DNA of 6,813 nucleotides from an uncultured Deinococcales bacterium (GCA_937934635.1 CALGZD010000193.1:1-6813); one strand, 5' to 3'; positions 1 to 6,066 are shown, numbered from the stretch's first letter. Numbers and translations are program-made. The notes: a model not told the origin generated them from the letters alone.

Positions 1-483
1 ACAAGCGGTGAACAATCCAAAACAAAAGTAAATCAAAATAATGCAGTTGGCTTACAAGCAAACAATGATCTAAACCTATATTTAAAGCAAGCTCTAAACC
101 TAAAAAACATTCAAACATCCTTTTACTATCAACAGTTTCCTGAATATATCGGTACAATTGAGCTTTACGATATGAATAGGCAAGATGCCACGCTTGGCAT
201 TATCATCGGTGAAAAGGCTTTTTGGAGTAAAGGATATGGTCCTGAAGCCATCTATGCCTTGCTTTGTCATGCCTTTGATACGCTCAATCTAAGACGAGTG
301 AAGCTGAACACTTACGGTGATAATCTACGTGCCCAAAGAAGTTTTAAGCGCATTGGCTTCGTAGAGACAAAACGCGTCAAAAACTATCGGGGTCGTGAAG
401 ATATATACATGGAACTAAAACGAGATGCTTGGAAGGAATTCCTTCGAAATCCACCACCGTGGCACATGTTGAGTAGCAAGTAA
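1..483 (+). CDS. GNAT-family N-acetyltransferase (RimJ/RimL-like), 5' end outside the window
   Basis: This is the C-terminal 160 residues of a GCN5-related N-acetyltransferase, which moves an acetyl group from acetyl-CoA to an amino group; the substrate cannot be read from sequence. The frame is open to the window edge. The Met at 172 would cut off the strand YIGTIELYD (codons 49-57), so it is not the true start. The acetyl-CoA pyrophosphate loop is SKGYG (codons 76-80), followed by helix PEAIYALLCHAF and the strand LRRVKLNTYGDNLRAQRSFKRIGF (written here as LRRV at 97-100, then NLRAQRSF and IGF at 108-120), typical of the Acetyltransf_3 subgroup acting on protein N-termini or small molecules. 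Oddly, codons 3-38 are rich in Asn, Gln and Lys where family members usually have a compact helix. The gene ends 6 bases before the convergent Nudix gene. The family call is firm; the specific role is unknown. Confidence 0.85.
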   Translation, partial: TSGEQSKTKVNQNNAVGLQANNDLNLYLKQALNLKNIQTSFYYQQFPEYIGTIELYDMNRQDATLGIIIGEKAFWSKGYGPEAIYALLCHAFDTLNLRRVKLNTYGDNLRAQRSFKRIGFVETKRVKNYRGREDIYMELKRDAWKEFLRNPPPWHMLSSK

Positions 484-489
484 ACCTGT

Positions 490-981
490 TTATTTATCTG
501 TTTTTACAAAAGATTCAATTAAGTCAATATTCTTTTTGACAAGCTTTTTCTGCTCAGGCCAAAAAAAATTATCTGGCAAGTCATGCAACTTAAACCAGTG
601 TGGCTTGCCATGACGTTTTTCTTCAGTAGGACGCACTTTTTTCTCGTTTGTTAAAAATAAAAAATAGTGCGTAGTGACCCAGTAGCGCTTATCGTAGGTA
701 AAACGTTCCAACTCTCCCAGAGAAGCCAAAAGGTATAGCTCTTTGAAGCCTGCTTCTTCCTCAATTTCTCGCCTTGCTGCTTGCTCAAGCGTCTCCCCTT
801 TTTCAATCCCACCCTTTGGCAGTATGTAGTCTGGCTGCCGAATGCCTCGAGCCAGCGCTACCCATATATGCTTTTTTGATGCCCTGACAATGACACCACC
901 AGCAGAGGTACGCAATTTTGCATTTTTAGGTTTTTTATACCAGCTTTTATCAATAGCTGCTTTTGTTTGCAATCGTTCCAT
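490..981 (-). CDS. Nudix hydrolase
   Basis: A 163-residue protein of the usual single-domain Nudix size, expected to hydrolyse a nucleoside diphosphate linked to another group, in the cytoplasm with a divalent metal. The full Nudix box is at residues 57-79: Gly57, Glu63, then REIEEEAGF at 71-79, so all metal-binding glutamates are present. The strand SAGGVIVR (26-33) and the LPKGG turn before the box are typical. The layout resembles diadenosine-polyphosphate or mRNA-cap-type (MutT/Ap6A-like) members, but substrate cannot be assigned. I start at the ATG at 981, not the GTG at 984, because the AAGAGGG ribosome site sits 5 bases from the ATG and only 2 from the GTG. It lies 88 bases downstream of the LOG gene on the same strand and may be cotranscribed with it. 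There is a run of eight T in the coding strand near codons for NFFW. Confidence 0.92.
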   Translation of the reverse strand: MERLQTKAAIDKSWYKKPKNAKLRTSAGGVIVRASKKHIWVALARGIRQPDYILPKGGIEKGETLEQAARREIEEEAGFKELYLLASLGELERFTYDKRYWVTTHYFLFLTNEKKVRPTEEKRHGKPHWFKLHDLPDNFFWPEQKKLVKKNIDLIESFVKTDK

Positions 982-986
982 CACAA

Positions 987-993
987 CCCTCTT
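987..993 (-). promoter_or_regulatory. Shine-Dalgarno site of the Nudix gene
   Basis: Reading on the minus strand the sequence is AAGAGGG, with a 5-base spacer to the ATG at 981. This decides between the adjacent GTG and ATG codons. It is partly inside a weak inverted repeat (ACAAC...GTTGT, about 983-1001) that could fold over the site. It is one of only two clear ribosome sites in the window. Confidence 0.6.
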
Positions 994-1069
994 AGAGTTG
1001 TAAATAACTTACCTTAAAAAAGCTTCCAAAATAATTACGTGTCATTAGACATGCTCAATCTGGGCAGGC

Positions 1070-1771
1070 TTAATCATCATCATTCAGACTTGGAACAACA
1101 AAGCCACCGTGTTGCTCACTTTGGTAATATTCATCGATTTCATCAGGAATACAATCAATATCATCTACCACTTTATAAAGGTTCAAATTACTCTCAGAAA
1201 TCGCGCCTCGAGCCAACAAAGTATCTTTAATCCAATCAAGTAGTCCTTGCCAATAAGAAGTATCGACCAAGTAAATTGGTACAGGTTTAATTTTCTTGGT
1301 TTGAATTAAGGTTATGGCCTCAAAAAATTCATCCAGCGTTCCAAAACCACCGGGAAACACAACAATTGCAGTTGAGTATTTTAAAAGCATAACTTTACGA
1401 ACAAAGAAATAGCGCATCATCAATACATCTGTCTGGTATGGGTTAGGACCTGTCTCAAAAGGCAAATCAATGCTGATGCCCACACTACGACCTTTTGCTT
1501 CATAAGCACCTTTGTTGGCTGCTTCCATTACGCCTGGTCCACCACCTGTAACGACAGTAAAACCACAACGTGCCAAATTTGCTGCTAACGCCTCAGCTTT
1601 TTGAAAATTCTCGTCCTCTTCGCTAAATCTTGCAGAACCAAAAATCGTAACGGCTTTCTTTACGTCAGCTAATTCTTCAAAGCCTTGAACAAATTCACCC
1701 ATGATGCGAAATAAACGCCATGAGTCTCCAGCCAAAGTATTAAGTACATATTGTTTTTCACTTGCATCCAT
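1070..1771 (-). CDS. LOG family protein (TIGR00730-type Rossmann fold nucleosidase)
   Basis: A 233-residue protein of the LOG family, formerly mislabelled 'lysine decarboxylase'. Characterised members cleave nucleoside 5'-monophosphates to free base and ribose 5-phosphate (cytokinin riboside monophosphates in plants, various nucleotides in bacteria). Visible motifs are the opening DSWRLFRI (16-23), GSARF (45-49), the nucleotide loop TGGGPGVMEA (75-84), Arg125 in FVRK, and the signature PGGFGTLDE (140-148) with its catalytic-type Glu148. All are intact. The acidic tail ends in DDD. The frame stays open to 1873, but residues from that extension are translations of 14-bp intergenic repeats, so I reject it. 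An ATG at 1792 (adding MTAKLLA) is the alternative start. Neither start has a clear Shine-Dalgarno site; TAAGCT lies 7 bases before the 1771 ATG and could be a -10 element for a leaderless transcript. The Nudix gene follows on the same strand. Confidence 0.9.
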   Translation of the reverse strand: MDASEKQYVLNTLAGDSWRLFRIMGEFVQGFEELADVKKAVTIFGSARFSEEDENFQKAEALAANLARCGFTVVTGGGPGVMEAANKGAYEAKGRSVGISIDLPFETGPNPYQTDVLMMRYFFVRKVMLLKYSTAIVVFPGGFGTLDEFFEAITLIQTKKIKPVPIYLVDTSYWQGLLDWIKDTLLARGAISESNLNLYKVVDDIDCIPDEIDEYYQSEQHGGFVVPSLNDDD

Positions 1772-1796
1772 AGCTAATAGCTTAGCAGTCATGACA

Positions 1797-1818
1797 ATAA
1801 ATCCATAGTGAAGTCTAG
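1797..1818. repeat. Left flanking direct repeat of intergenic element copy A
   Basis: This segment contains the 14-mer atagtgaagtctag (1805-1818) preceded by taaatcc. The same 14-mer preceded by taaaatcc recurs at 2203-2226, in the same orientation, on the far side of the repeat region. A partial second unit, taagtctagtgaag, follows at once (1820-1833). The pair frames the repeat region and may mark an insertion or a duplication. Confidence 0.6.
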
Positions 1819-1842
1819 TTAAGTCTAGTGAAGAGGTGCATC

Positions 1843-1884
1843 TATGTATTGGATGCCATGTATTCGATATCATGTATCAGATAT
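1843..1884. repeat. Three tandem 14-bp units in copy A
   Basis: The units are tatgtattggatgc (1843-1856), catgtattcgatat (1857-1870) and catgtatcagatat (1871-1884), followed by CAAGCT. Copy B has two related units before the same CAAGCT, so the number differs by site. The 14-bp period is not a multiple of three, which is why the apparent N-terminal extension of the LOG frame here is not coding. Confidence 0.7.
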
Positions 1885-1940
1885 CAAGCTAAATCTGGCT
1901 TTAAGGTATTCCTTGAAACGTTACACCCTTTTTCTAGGTG

Positions 1941-2012
1941 GCGGTTTAGTTAGGCAAGTGGCGGTTTAGTTAGGCAAGTGGCGGTTCAGGTAAGTCGCGG
2001 TTTAGGCAAGTG
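1941..2012. repeat. Tandem array of 20/16-bp units in copy A
   Basis: Two identical 20-bp units, gcggtttagttaggcaagtg, occupy 1941-1960 and 1961-1980. Two shorter 16-bp variants follow: gcggttcaggtaagtc (1981-1996) and gcggtttaggcaagtg (1997-2012), then a partial gtggtt. Copy B has a single agcggttta at the equivalent place, so this array has expanded in copy A only. The perfect identity of the first two units suggests a recent duplication. Confidence 0.85.
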
Positions 2013-2014
2013 GT

Positions 2015-2067
2015 GGTTAATGAATGAACAAAAAAGCTGTTCATTACACTTCGTTTGAAAACACGCT
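2015..2067. repeat. Conserved 53-bp repeat core, copy A
   Basis: This 53-bp block matches 6207-6259 at 51 of 53 positions, in the same orientation; the differences are one A/T at the left and one G/A in the hairpin loop. It is far better conserved than its surroundings. It contains the perfect inverted repeat AATGAACA (2023-2030), loop AAAAAGC, TGTTCATT (2038-2045), then an unstructured tail ending AACACGCT. It is about 245-295 bases upstream of the LOG start. It could be a mobile-element end, a protein-binding site, or part of a small RNA. Confidence 0.85.
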
Positions 2068-2202
2068 ACCTTCATCAACATCCAATTTACCAACGGTTTA
2101 CCAGATTTCGTATATCGACTTGTGTAATCCTTGATTTAATCAGTTTGCCTTAAAATAATACACACGAAATCGGAAACCTTCAATTTACGGATGCACTCTT
2201 AG

Positions 2203-2226
2203 TAAAATCCAGATAGTGAAGTCTAG
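2203..2226. repeat. Right flanking direct repeat of intergenic element copy A
   Basis: The 14-mer atagtgaagtctag (2213-2226), preceded by taaaatccag, repeats 1797-1818 with only small indels. It lies just outside the TTACGGATGCACTCTT right edge of copy A. Confidence 0.6.
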
Positions 2227-2520
2227 CGTACTTACCCCAAAATGAACGAAGCTTGTTGCAATCGCAGTACATACTTGAATAACGCAAAAATCTAGACACC
2301 ATTCAACTTCATAACTGCTTTACTCCGATTGCCTTCAAAAGAGTATTAAGCTGATTTTATAGAAATTGCTAAAGCTTGAAGAGATAAGGGATTAAGCTTA
2401 GGTAGATGGGTAAAATGACAGTAAAGTGCTATCAAAATCGTGTTAAGCTCAATTTACTGACGATTCCAGCTTTATATTTATTATTTGTATTTAATATGTT
2501 TGAAATGAGCGTGTATAACA
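2227..2520. other. Upstream region of the hpt operon; no gene seen
   Basis: About 290 bases with no open frame of note on either strand. The octamer (A/G)TTAAGCT occurs at 2345-2352, 2391-2398 and 2442-2449, with a related TAAAGCT near 2370, and might bind a regulator. The last 50 bases are very A/T-rich and should hold the operon promoter, but I cannot place convincing -35 and -10 boxes. No Shine-Dalgarno site precedes the hpt ATG. Confidence 0.4.
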
Positions 2521-3060
2521 ATGAGCGAAAGCTTTTTTAAAGAAGGAAATGGTTTGGTGCAACTTAGTCAAACCATGATTGATGAAAGAATTGCCGAACT
2601 AGGCAGGCAAATTACAGAAGATTATGCAGGGAAGAATCTCCACCTTGTAAGTGTTCTCAATGGTGCTTTTATTTTCACTGCTGACTTAGTGAGGCAAATA
2701 GAACTTCCCCTATCTATAGACTTCATAGGAATCTCTAGCTACGGTTCAAGAACTGAAAGTAGCGGTGAAGTGCGTCTTACAAAAGACCTTGCAAGTTCAG
2801 TCAAAAAGAAAGATGTCCTAATTATAGAAGACATAGTAGATACTGGCCTAACTATGCAGTATCTACTGAACTACTTCAAGATGCGTGAACCAGCTTCTGT
2901 GAAAGTCGCCTCACTACTTTCCAAACCATCACGTAGAAAAGTAGAAGTGGCTATTGACTATACAGGCTTTGAGATTGATGATGCCTTTGTCTATGGCTAC
3001 GGTCTCGATGTTGATCATATTTACCGTAATCTACCTTTCATAACTAGCAAGGAAGGTTAA
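2521..3060 (+). CDS. hpt: Hypoxanthine phosphoribosyltransferase
   Basis: A complete 179-residue purine salvage enzyme that joins hypoxanthine (and usually guanine) to PRPP to make IMP or GMP in the cytoplasm. Length is normal for the bacterial family. Visible motifs: SVLNGA (44-49, loop I that contacts pyrophosphate), ISSYG (71-75, the mobile loop over the active site), the PRPP signature VLIIEDIVDTGLTM (99-112) with the acidic pair Glu103-Asp104, and FVYGYGLD (156-163), which holds the base and metal-contact Asp. All key residues are present. Start at MSESFFKEGNG fits the family's N-terminal length, although no ribosome site precedes it. It is the first gene of a set with the M23 peptidase, whose ribosome site lies inside the hpt 3' end. 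The sequence most resembles Thermus/Deinococcus enzymes from memory. Confidence 0.96.
   Translation: MSESFFKEGNGLVQLSQTMIDERIAELGRQITEDYAGKNLHLVSVLNGAFIFTADLVRQIELPLSIDFIGISSYGSRTESSGEVRLTKDLASSVKKKDVLIIEDIVDTGLTMQYLLNYFKMREPASVKVASLLSKPSRRKVEVAIDYTGFEIDDAFVYGYGLDVDHIYRNLPFITSKEG
3049..3056 (+). promoter_or_regulatory. Shine-Dalgarno site of the M23 peptidase gene
   Basis: AAGGAAGG lies in the last codons of hpt, 7 bases before the ATG at 3064. It indicates cotranscription and possibly translational coupling with hpt, whose stop is 3 bases from that ATG. Confidence 0.75.
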
Positions 3061-3063
3061 ATC

Positions 3064-4260
3064 ATGCGAACCCTCCTACTCCTAGTACTCCTTGTTGGTG
3101 TATGTGTGTTTGGTTGGCTGATTGCAAAATCACAAAATGACCAAGATGCACCTATAGTATCATCAGATGTCTACTATTTAGGCAACATTGTTCAAACCTT
3201 TGATACGAATACATGGCGTTTACCTGCAACCGACCCATTCACACTAAGCTTGCAAAGCAACGAAGTCACTGAATTCTCCCTAAGCTATGGAGAAACTGAG
3301 CTTAAAAAAGTATCTCGTAAATTTGACATCCCTCTTGATGCACTCTCTGGTCAAAATGCGATTGAAGTTCTCGCAAAAGACAGAAATGGCAATCAAGCAG
3401 TCTACAACTATAGCTTAGCAGGATTACCAGCCGTTTCTCCTTTAATACAAGCACCAACTGAAGTACTGCCTGGTGAAGCTTTTAGCATCAATATAGCCTT
3501 ACCACCAAATCTTTACGGTGTGAATGCAGGCTCAATCGAAGCAAAGTTCCTCGGTGAAGAGTTAACTGTATTTGACAATAGTTTTGCTTCAACACCACTT
3601 GCAACTGCACTAGCAGTAATTCCTCTAGGTAAAAACGCAGGTGAGTATCCAATCGAAGTCAGCATGAGCGACGCTTTTGGTCGTGTTAGTAAAAGTGAAC
3701 AGGTTGTTCGTCTGATGAGCAAAAGTCAGACCTTACAAAACATCAATTTACCCGCAGACCTCTTAAGTCTTCGTAATCTTGAAAATCAACTTTTAGAAGC
3801 TGATGTGGTAGCCACTGCTATAGATAATTCACTAAACAAAGCGACACCGCTTTGGGCTGAAGATTTTATCTCTCCAATTGATGGCACTACGAGTAGTGAC
3901 TTTGGTATTCCTAGACAATATGGCGTAGGTGGCGACATAGCCTTTCATACTGGCACTGACATCATGGCAGCAGAAGGTACTGCCATTCGTGCTACTAATG
4001 ATGGTGTAATCATGGTATCTGGCTACTATCCAATCAAAGGCGGTTTCATCATGATTGATCATGGTGGCGGTGTACAGAGCTTATATTTCCATCAAGCTGA
4101 AGGTCTGCTTGTCCGAGAAGGTCAGCGTGTGAAAAAAGGTGACCTGATTGGTAAAGTTGGCAGCACAGGTTTATCTACAGGTCCACACCTTCACTGGGAA
4201 ATCCGTGTCAATAACCAACCTACTCAGGCTAGTAGCTGGGTTGGTAAAATATTACCTTAA
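3064..4260 (+). CDS. Membrane-anchored M23 family metallopeptidase with Ig-like domains
   Basis: A complete 398-residue cell-wall enzyme, predicted to cut peptide cross-links in peptidoglycan outside the inner membrane. A hydrophobic segment at residues 3-21 is a signal anchor or signal peptide; Cys14 is not in a good lipobox (LVGVC has Val before Cys). Two beta-rich, Ig-like stretches follow (about 45-118, ending in the pattern IEVLAKDRNGNQA, and about 125-217, ending IEVSMSDAFGR), then a linker (about 220-265). The LytM/M23 domain (about 268-398) has all catalytic positions: zinc ligands His295 and Asp299 (HTGTD) and His377, with His343 (YFHQAE) and His375 (HLH). It therefore looks active, not a degenerate EnvC/NlpD-type activator. 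The Ig-like part probably positions the enzyme on wall or partner protein. The operon link with hpt seems positional, not functional. Confidence 0.93.
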   Translation: MRTLLLLVLLVGVCVFGWLIAKSQNDQDAPIVSSDVYYLGNIVQTFDTNTWRLPATDPFTLSLQSNEVTEFSLSYGETELKKVSRKFDIPLDALSGQNAIEVLAKDRNGNQAVYNYSLAGLPAVSPLIQAPTEVLPGEAFSINIALPPNLYGVNAGSIEAKFLGEELTVFDNSFASTPLATALAVIPLGKNAGEYPIEVSMSDAFGRVSKSEQVVRLMSKSQTLQNINLPADLLSLRNLENQLLEADVVATAIDNSLNKATPLWAEDFISPIDGTTSSDFGIPRQYGVGGDIAFHTGTDIMAAEGTAIRATNDGVIMVSGYYPIKGGFIMIDHGGGVQSLYFHQAEGLLVREGQRVKKGDLIGKVGSTGLSTGPHLHWEIRVNNQPTQASSWVGKILP

Positions 4261-4300
4261 GACATAACTTTAATTTAAACTAAACTGTTTTGTAATAACT

Positions 4301-4963
4301 ATGAGCACAAAAACCATCGAAGAAAAAATTTTATCTGCAAGAGATTTAATTCGTTCTGGATATCCTGATAAAGCTCGTGAACAGTTATCTAGCTTCTATT
4401 CTCAAGATGCAGACGGCTATGCACAACTACAACTTGCCAATGCTCAGCTTTATATAGAAAGCTATTCAAGCTGTATTCAACACTGCGATGAACTCATCAA
4501 GCTTGCAAAAGAACAACGAGATGCCTTACTAACAATTTCAGCTCTAGTGACTAAAGGTGAGACAATAATCGATATAAATACTTTTAAAAATAATAACCTT
4601 GAACAACATCCTGATATTCAATCTGCCATCGAATCATTTGGCAAAGCACTTGGCATAAGCGAACTATTTACTGAAAACGACACTACTAAACTCACCGTAC
4701 TTCCCTTAGCAGGTCTAGCTCATGCGCATTGGCTTTGGGGTAATCCTAGAAAAGCAAATGAATTGGCTGAAAGAGCATTAGCTCGAGCCAACACCCTCTC
4801 CCCCGAAGAACAGGCTTTACTTGGGGCTCGAGCCCAACTCTCACTTGCCATCACCAATCAAACACCTGAGAACTTTCAAAAAGCTATTGAACAAGCTAAA
4901 GCTGCTAAACACCTCTCTCTAGCAAAACGTGCTGAACGTTTTTATGAACACTACTCAGCTTAA
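4301..4963 (+). CDS. TPR-like helical repeat protein of unknown function
   Basis: A 220-residue, almost wholly helical soluble protein with no signal peptide or membrane segment. Helix pairs with tetratricopeptide-like spacing are visible at about residues 5-32 (EKILSARDLIRSGYPDKAREQL), 37-68 (YAQLQLANAQLYIESYSSCIQHCDELIKLA, split across two helices), 105-118, and 130-160 (LAGLAHAHWLWGNPRKANELAERALARA, with the Gly-Asn-Pro-Lys-Ala turn typical of TPR). It most likely acts as a protein-binding scaffold; no enzyme motif is present. It follows the M23 gene by 40 bases on the same strand, with no clear Shine-Dalgarno site, and may be the last gene of that operon. Its TAA overlaps the stop codon of the convergent barrel-protein gene. 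I do not recognise a named family. Confidence 0.8.
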   Translation: MSTKTIEEKILSARDLIRSGYPDKAREQLSSFYSQDADGYAQLQLANAQLYIESYSSCIQHCDELIKLAKEQRDALLTISALVTKGETIIDINTFKNNNLEQHPDIQSAIESFGKALGISELFTENDTTKLTVLPLAGLAHAHWLWGNPRKANELAERALARANTLSPEEQALLGARAQLSLAITNQTPENFQKAIEQAKAAKHLSLAKRAERFYEHYSA

Positions 4964-6066
4964 AAGCTGTTGTTGTACGTAGTCGTAATCAATATAGAAT
5001 TAGTGAGCTCACCCCATGGGGCTCGAGCCACAGAAACACCCATGCTACTAGCATCATCAATGTCATACTCAATCTCAACATGTCCATGATACTTAAGACC
5101 ATCTATTCTGTAAGGTTCTAAAGCAACTGCAATTGAGTAATTTAAAGGAAGCTCTCTGAGTGACTGCGACATCGCAACATTAACCCCTGGCGCAAACAAC
5201 AACTCACCATTATCTGTCTGAAATCCTAACCAAAGTGAACTTCGCAAATTAGGCAGTGTTCGCCTATTGAGTTTGTACTCAACACCTAGAGCTAAATAAC
5301 TTTCGTTGTAGTCAGCATTAGCACTGTAATCAACACTGTAGTCAGCACCTTCACTATCTATCTGAATAAGATGCTCTACTGGCAATGAAGCTCCTTGTAA
5401 GCGAATTGCAATATCATCTGTATCGATCAATCTTCGAAGAACTATTGCAGTGCTACCATAGATTCCAAACTGTCCATCAATCCAAGAAAAATGTGGGTCA
5501 AGCTCCAAAACGGTCGTCCGATTAAAACGATATAAACCACCTACGCCAAGTTCAACTACATTACTAGGTTGGTCAGCAGAAAAAAGGAAGCGAGGACGAA
5601 TTGGATTTTGATAAAAGTCCAGAGCCTTGAAATAACCAAGATTCACATTATAGACAGCAGCACTTAACCGCAAAGCACCTGCCGATGCTGCTACACCTTC
5701 TCCGCTAATGGCTACATCGTAACGCCCAGACGTGTCTAATTCGGTCTTTGCCAAAAGTCGCACATTGCCAAGAGGTCCAAAAGCCAGATTACTTCTTAAA
5801 TGCGCTGAAAGTTCTAACCGCTCATAATCTGCAAAGGCAACTCGAAAGTCCATCTTTGCAGGAAAGATATCATTTTCAAAATTTACATTGCTTACTGTCA
5901 AAGCAGGTTCAACTTGCCAAACATCATCTTGATGCACATCTACAGAAACTGCGAAGTTTTGTGCAGACACGACATTAACGAAAACATTGACTAGAAATAA
6001 GCAAGTTACAACTAAACACAAAGAAGATATTTTTTTATTTGCTAAATACTGAATGCTGCATACCAT
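4960..6066 (-). CDS. Predicted outer-membrane beta-barrel protein with signal peptide
   Basis: A 368-residue secreted protein (from the ATG at 6066; an ATG at 6078 and a TTG at 6090 are possible longer starts). The signal peptide has a basic pair Lys11-Lys12, a hydrophobic core (13-33) and a likely cleavage VSA|QN after residue 35. The mature part alternates polar and hydrophobic residues through many short strands, such as LELSAHLRSNLAFG, VVELGVGGLYRFN and YLALGVEYKLN, with no predicted helices. It ends in ILITTTYNNSF, whose C-terminal Phe fits the recognition signal of the BAM assembly machinery. I infer an outer-membrane barrel of perhaps 14-18 strands, as porin, transporter or structural protein; no named family is recognised. 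No cysteine is seen in the mature part. Its upstream DNA carries repeat copy B. It is convergent with the TPR gene and their stop codons overlap. Confidence 0.8.
   Translation of the reverse strand: MVCSIQYLANKKISSLCLVVTCLFLVNVFVNVVSAQNFAVSVDVHQDDVWQVEPALTVSNVNFENDIFPAKMDFRVAFADYERLELSAHLRSNLAFGPLGNVRLLAKTELDTSGRYDVAISGEGVAASAGALRLSAAVYNVNLGYFKALDFYQNPIRPRFLFSADQPSNVVELGVGGLYRFNRTTVLELDPHFSWIDGQFGIYGSTAIVLRRLIDTDDIAIRLQGASLPVEHLIQIDSEGADYSVDYSANADYNESYLALGVEYKLNRRTLPNLRSSLWLGFQTDNGELLFAPGVNVAMSQSLRELPLNYSIAVALEPYRIDGLKYHGHVEIEYDIDDASSMGVSVARAPWGELTNSILITTTYNNSF

Larger units (their letters stand above)
1833..2202. repeat. Intergenic repeat element, copy A (long form)
   Basis: The order of parts matches copy B near 6117-6294: a GGTGCATC-like left edge, 14-bp tandem units (1843-1884), a diverged stretch beginning CAAGCTAAA (1885 on), GCGGTTTA units (1941-2012), the highly conserved 53-bp core (2015-2067), and a right edge TTACGGATGCACTCTT (2185-2200). 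Copy A is about twice as long as copy B, partly because both tandem arrays have more units and partly because 2068-2184 has little match in B. No open reading frame of note is present. It lies directly upstream of the LOG gene. I infer a non-autonomous dispersed repeat; the exact edges are uncertain. Confidence 0.6.

Noticed and set aside
1039..1230. Plus-strand frame of 63 codons
   Set aside because: It lies antisense to the 3' end of the LOG gene, is low in complexity (His-rich from Asp codons on the other strand) and matches no family.
1772..1873. N-terminal extension of the LOG reading frame
   Set aside because: The extra residues are translated from 14-bp tandem repeats and the AGTCTAG direct repeat. 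They precede the family's conserved start, and copy B of the same repeat is not coding.
1941..2012. Possible CRISPR array
   Set aside because: The units are contiguous 20- and 16-bp tandem repeats with no unique spacers, and there are no cas genes nearby.
2023..2045. Hairpin as an intrinsic terminator
   Set aside because: The 8-bp stem is A/T-rich with no following T-run on either strand; on the minus strand the T-run is in the loop. It also lies upstream of genes, not after them.
2491..2519. TTAATA-17-TATAAC as the hpt promoter
   Set aside because: The spacing is ideal, but the -10 box would end one base before the ATG and place transcription start inside the gene, losing the family N-terminus MSESFFKEGNG.
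3064..3108. Lipoprotein signal in the M23 peptidase
   Set aside because: The residues before Cys14 are LVGV, with Val at -1 where a lipobox needs Gly, Ala or Ser.
3513..4062. Two minus-strand frames (3513-3722 and 3832-4062)
   Set aside because: Both are antisense to the M23 gene, whose domains and catalytic residues are clear across this stretch.
5748..5978. Plus-strand frame of 76 codons
   Set aside because: It is antisense to the N-terminal part of the barrel-protein gene and shows no recognisable features.
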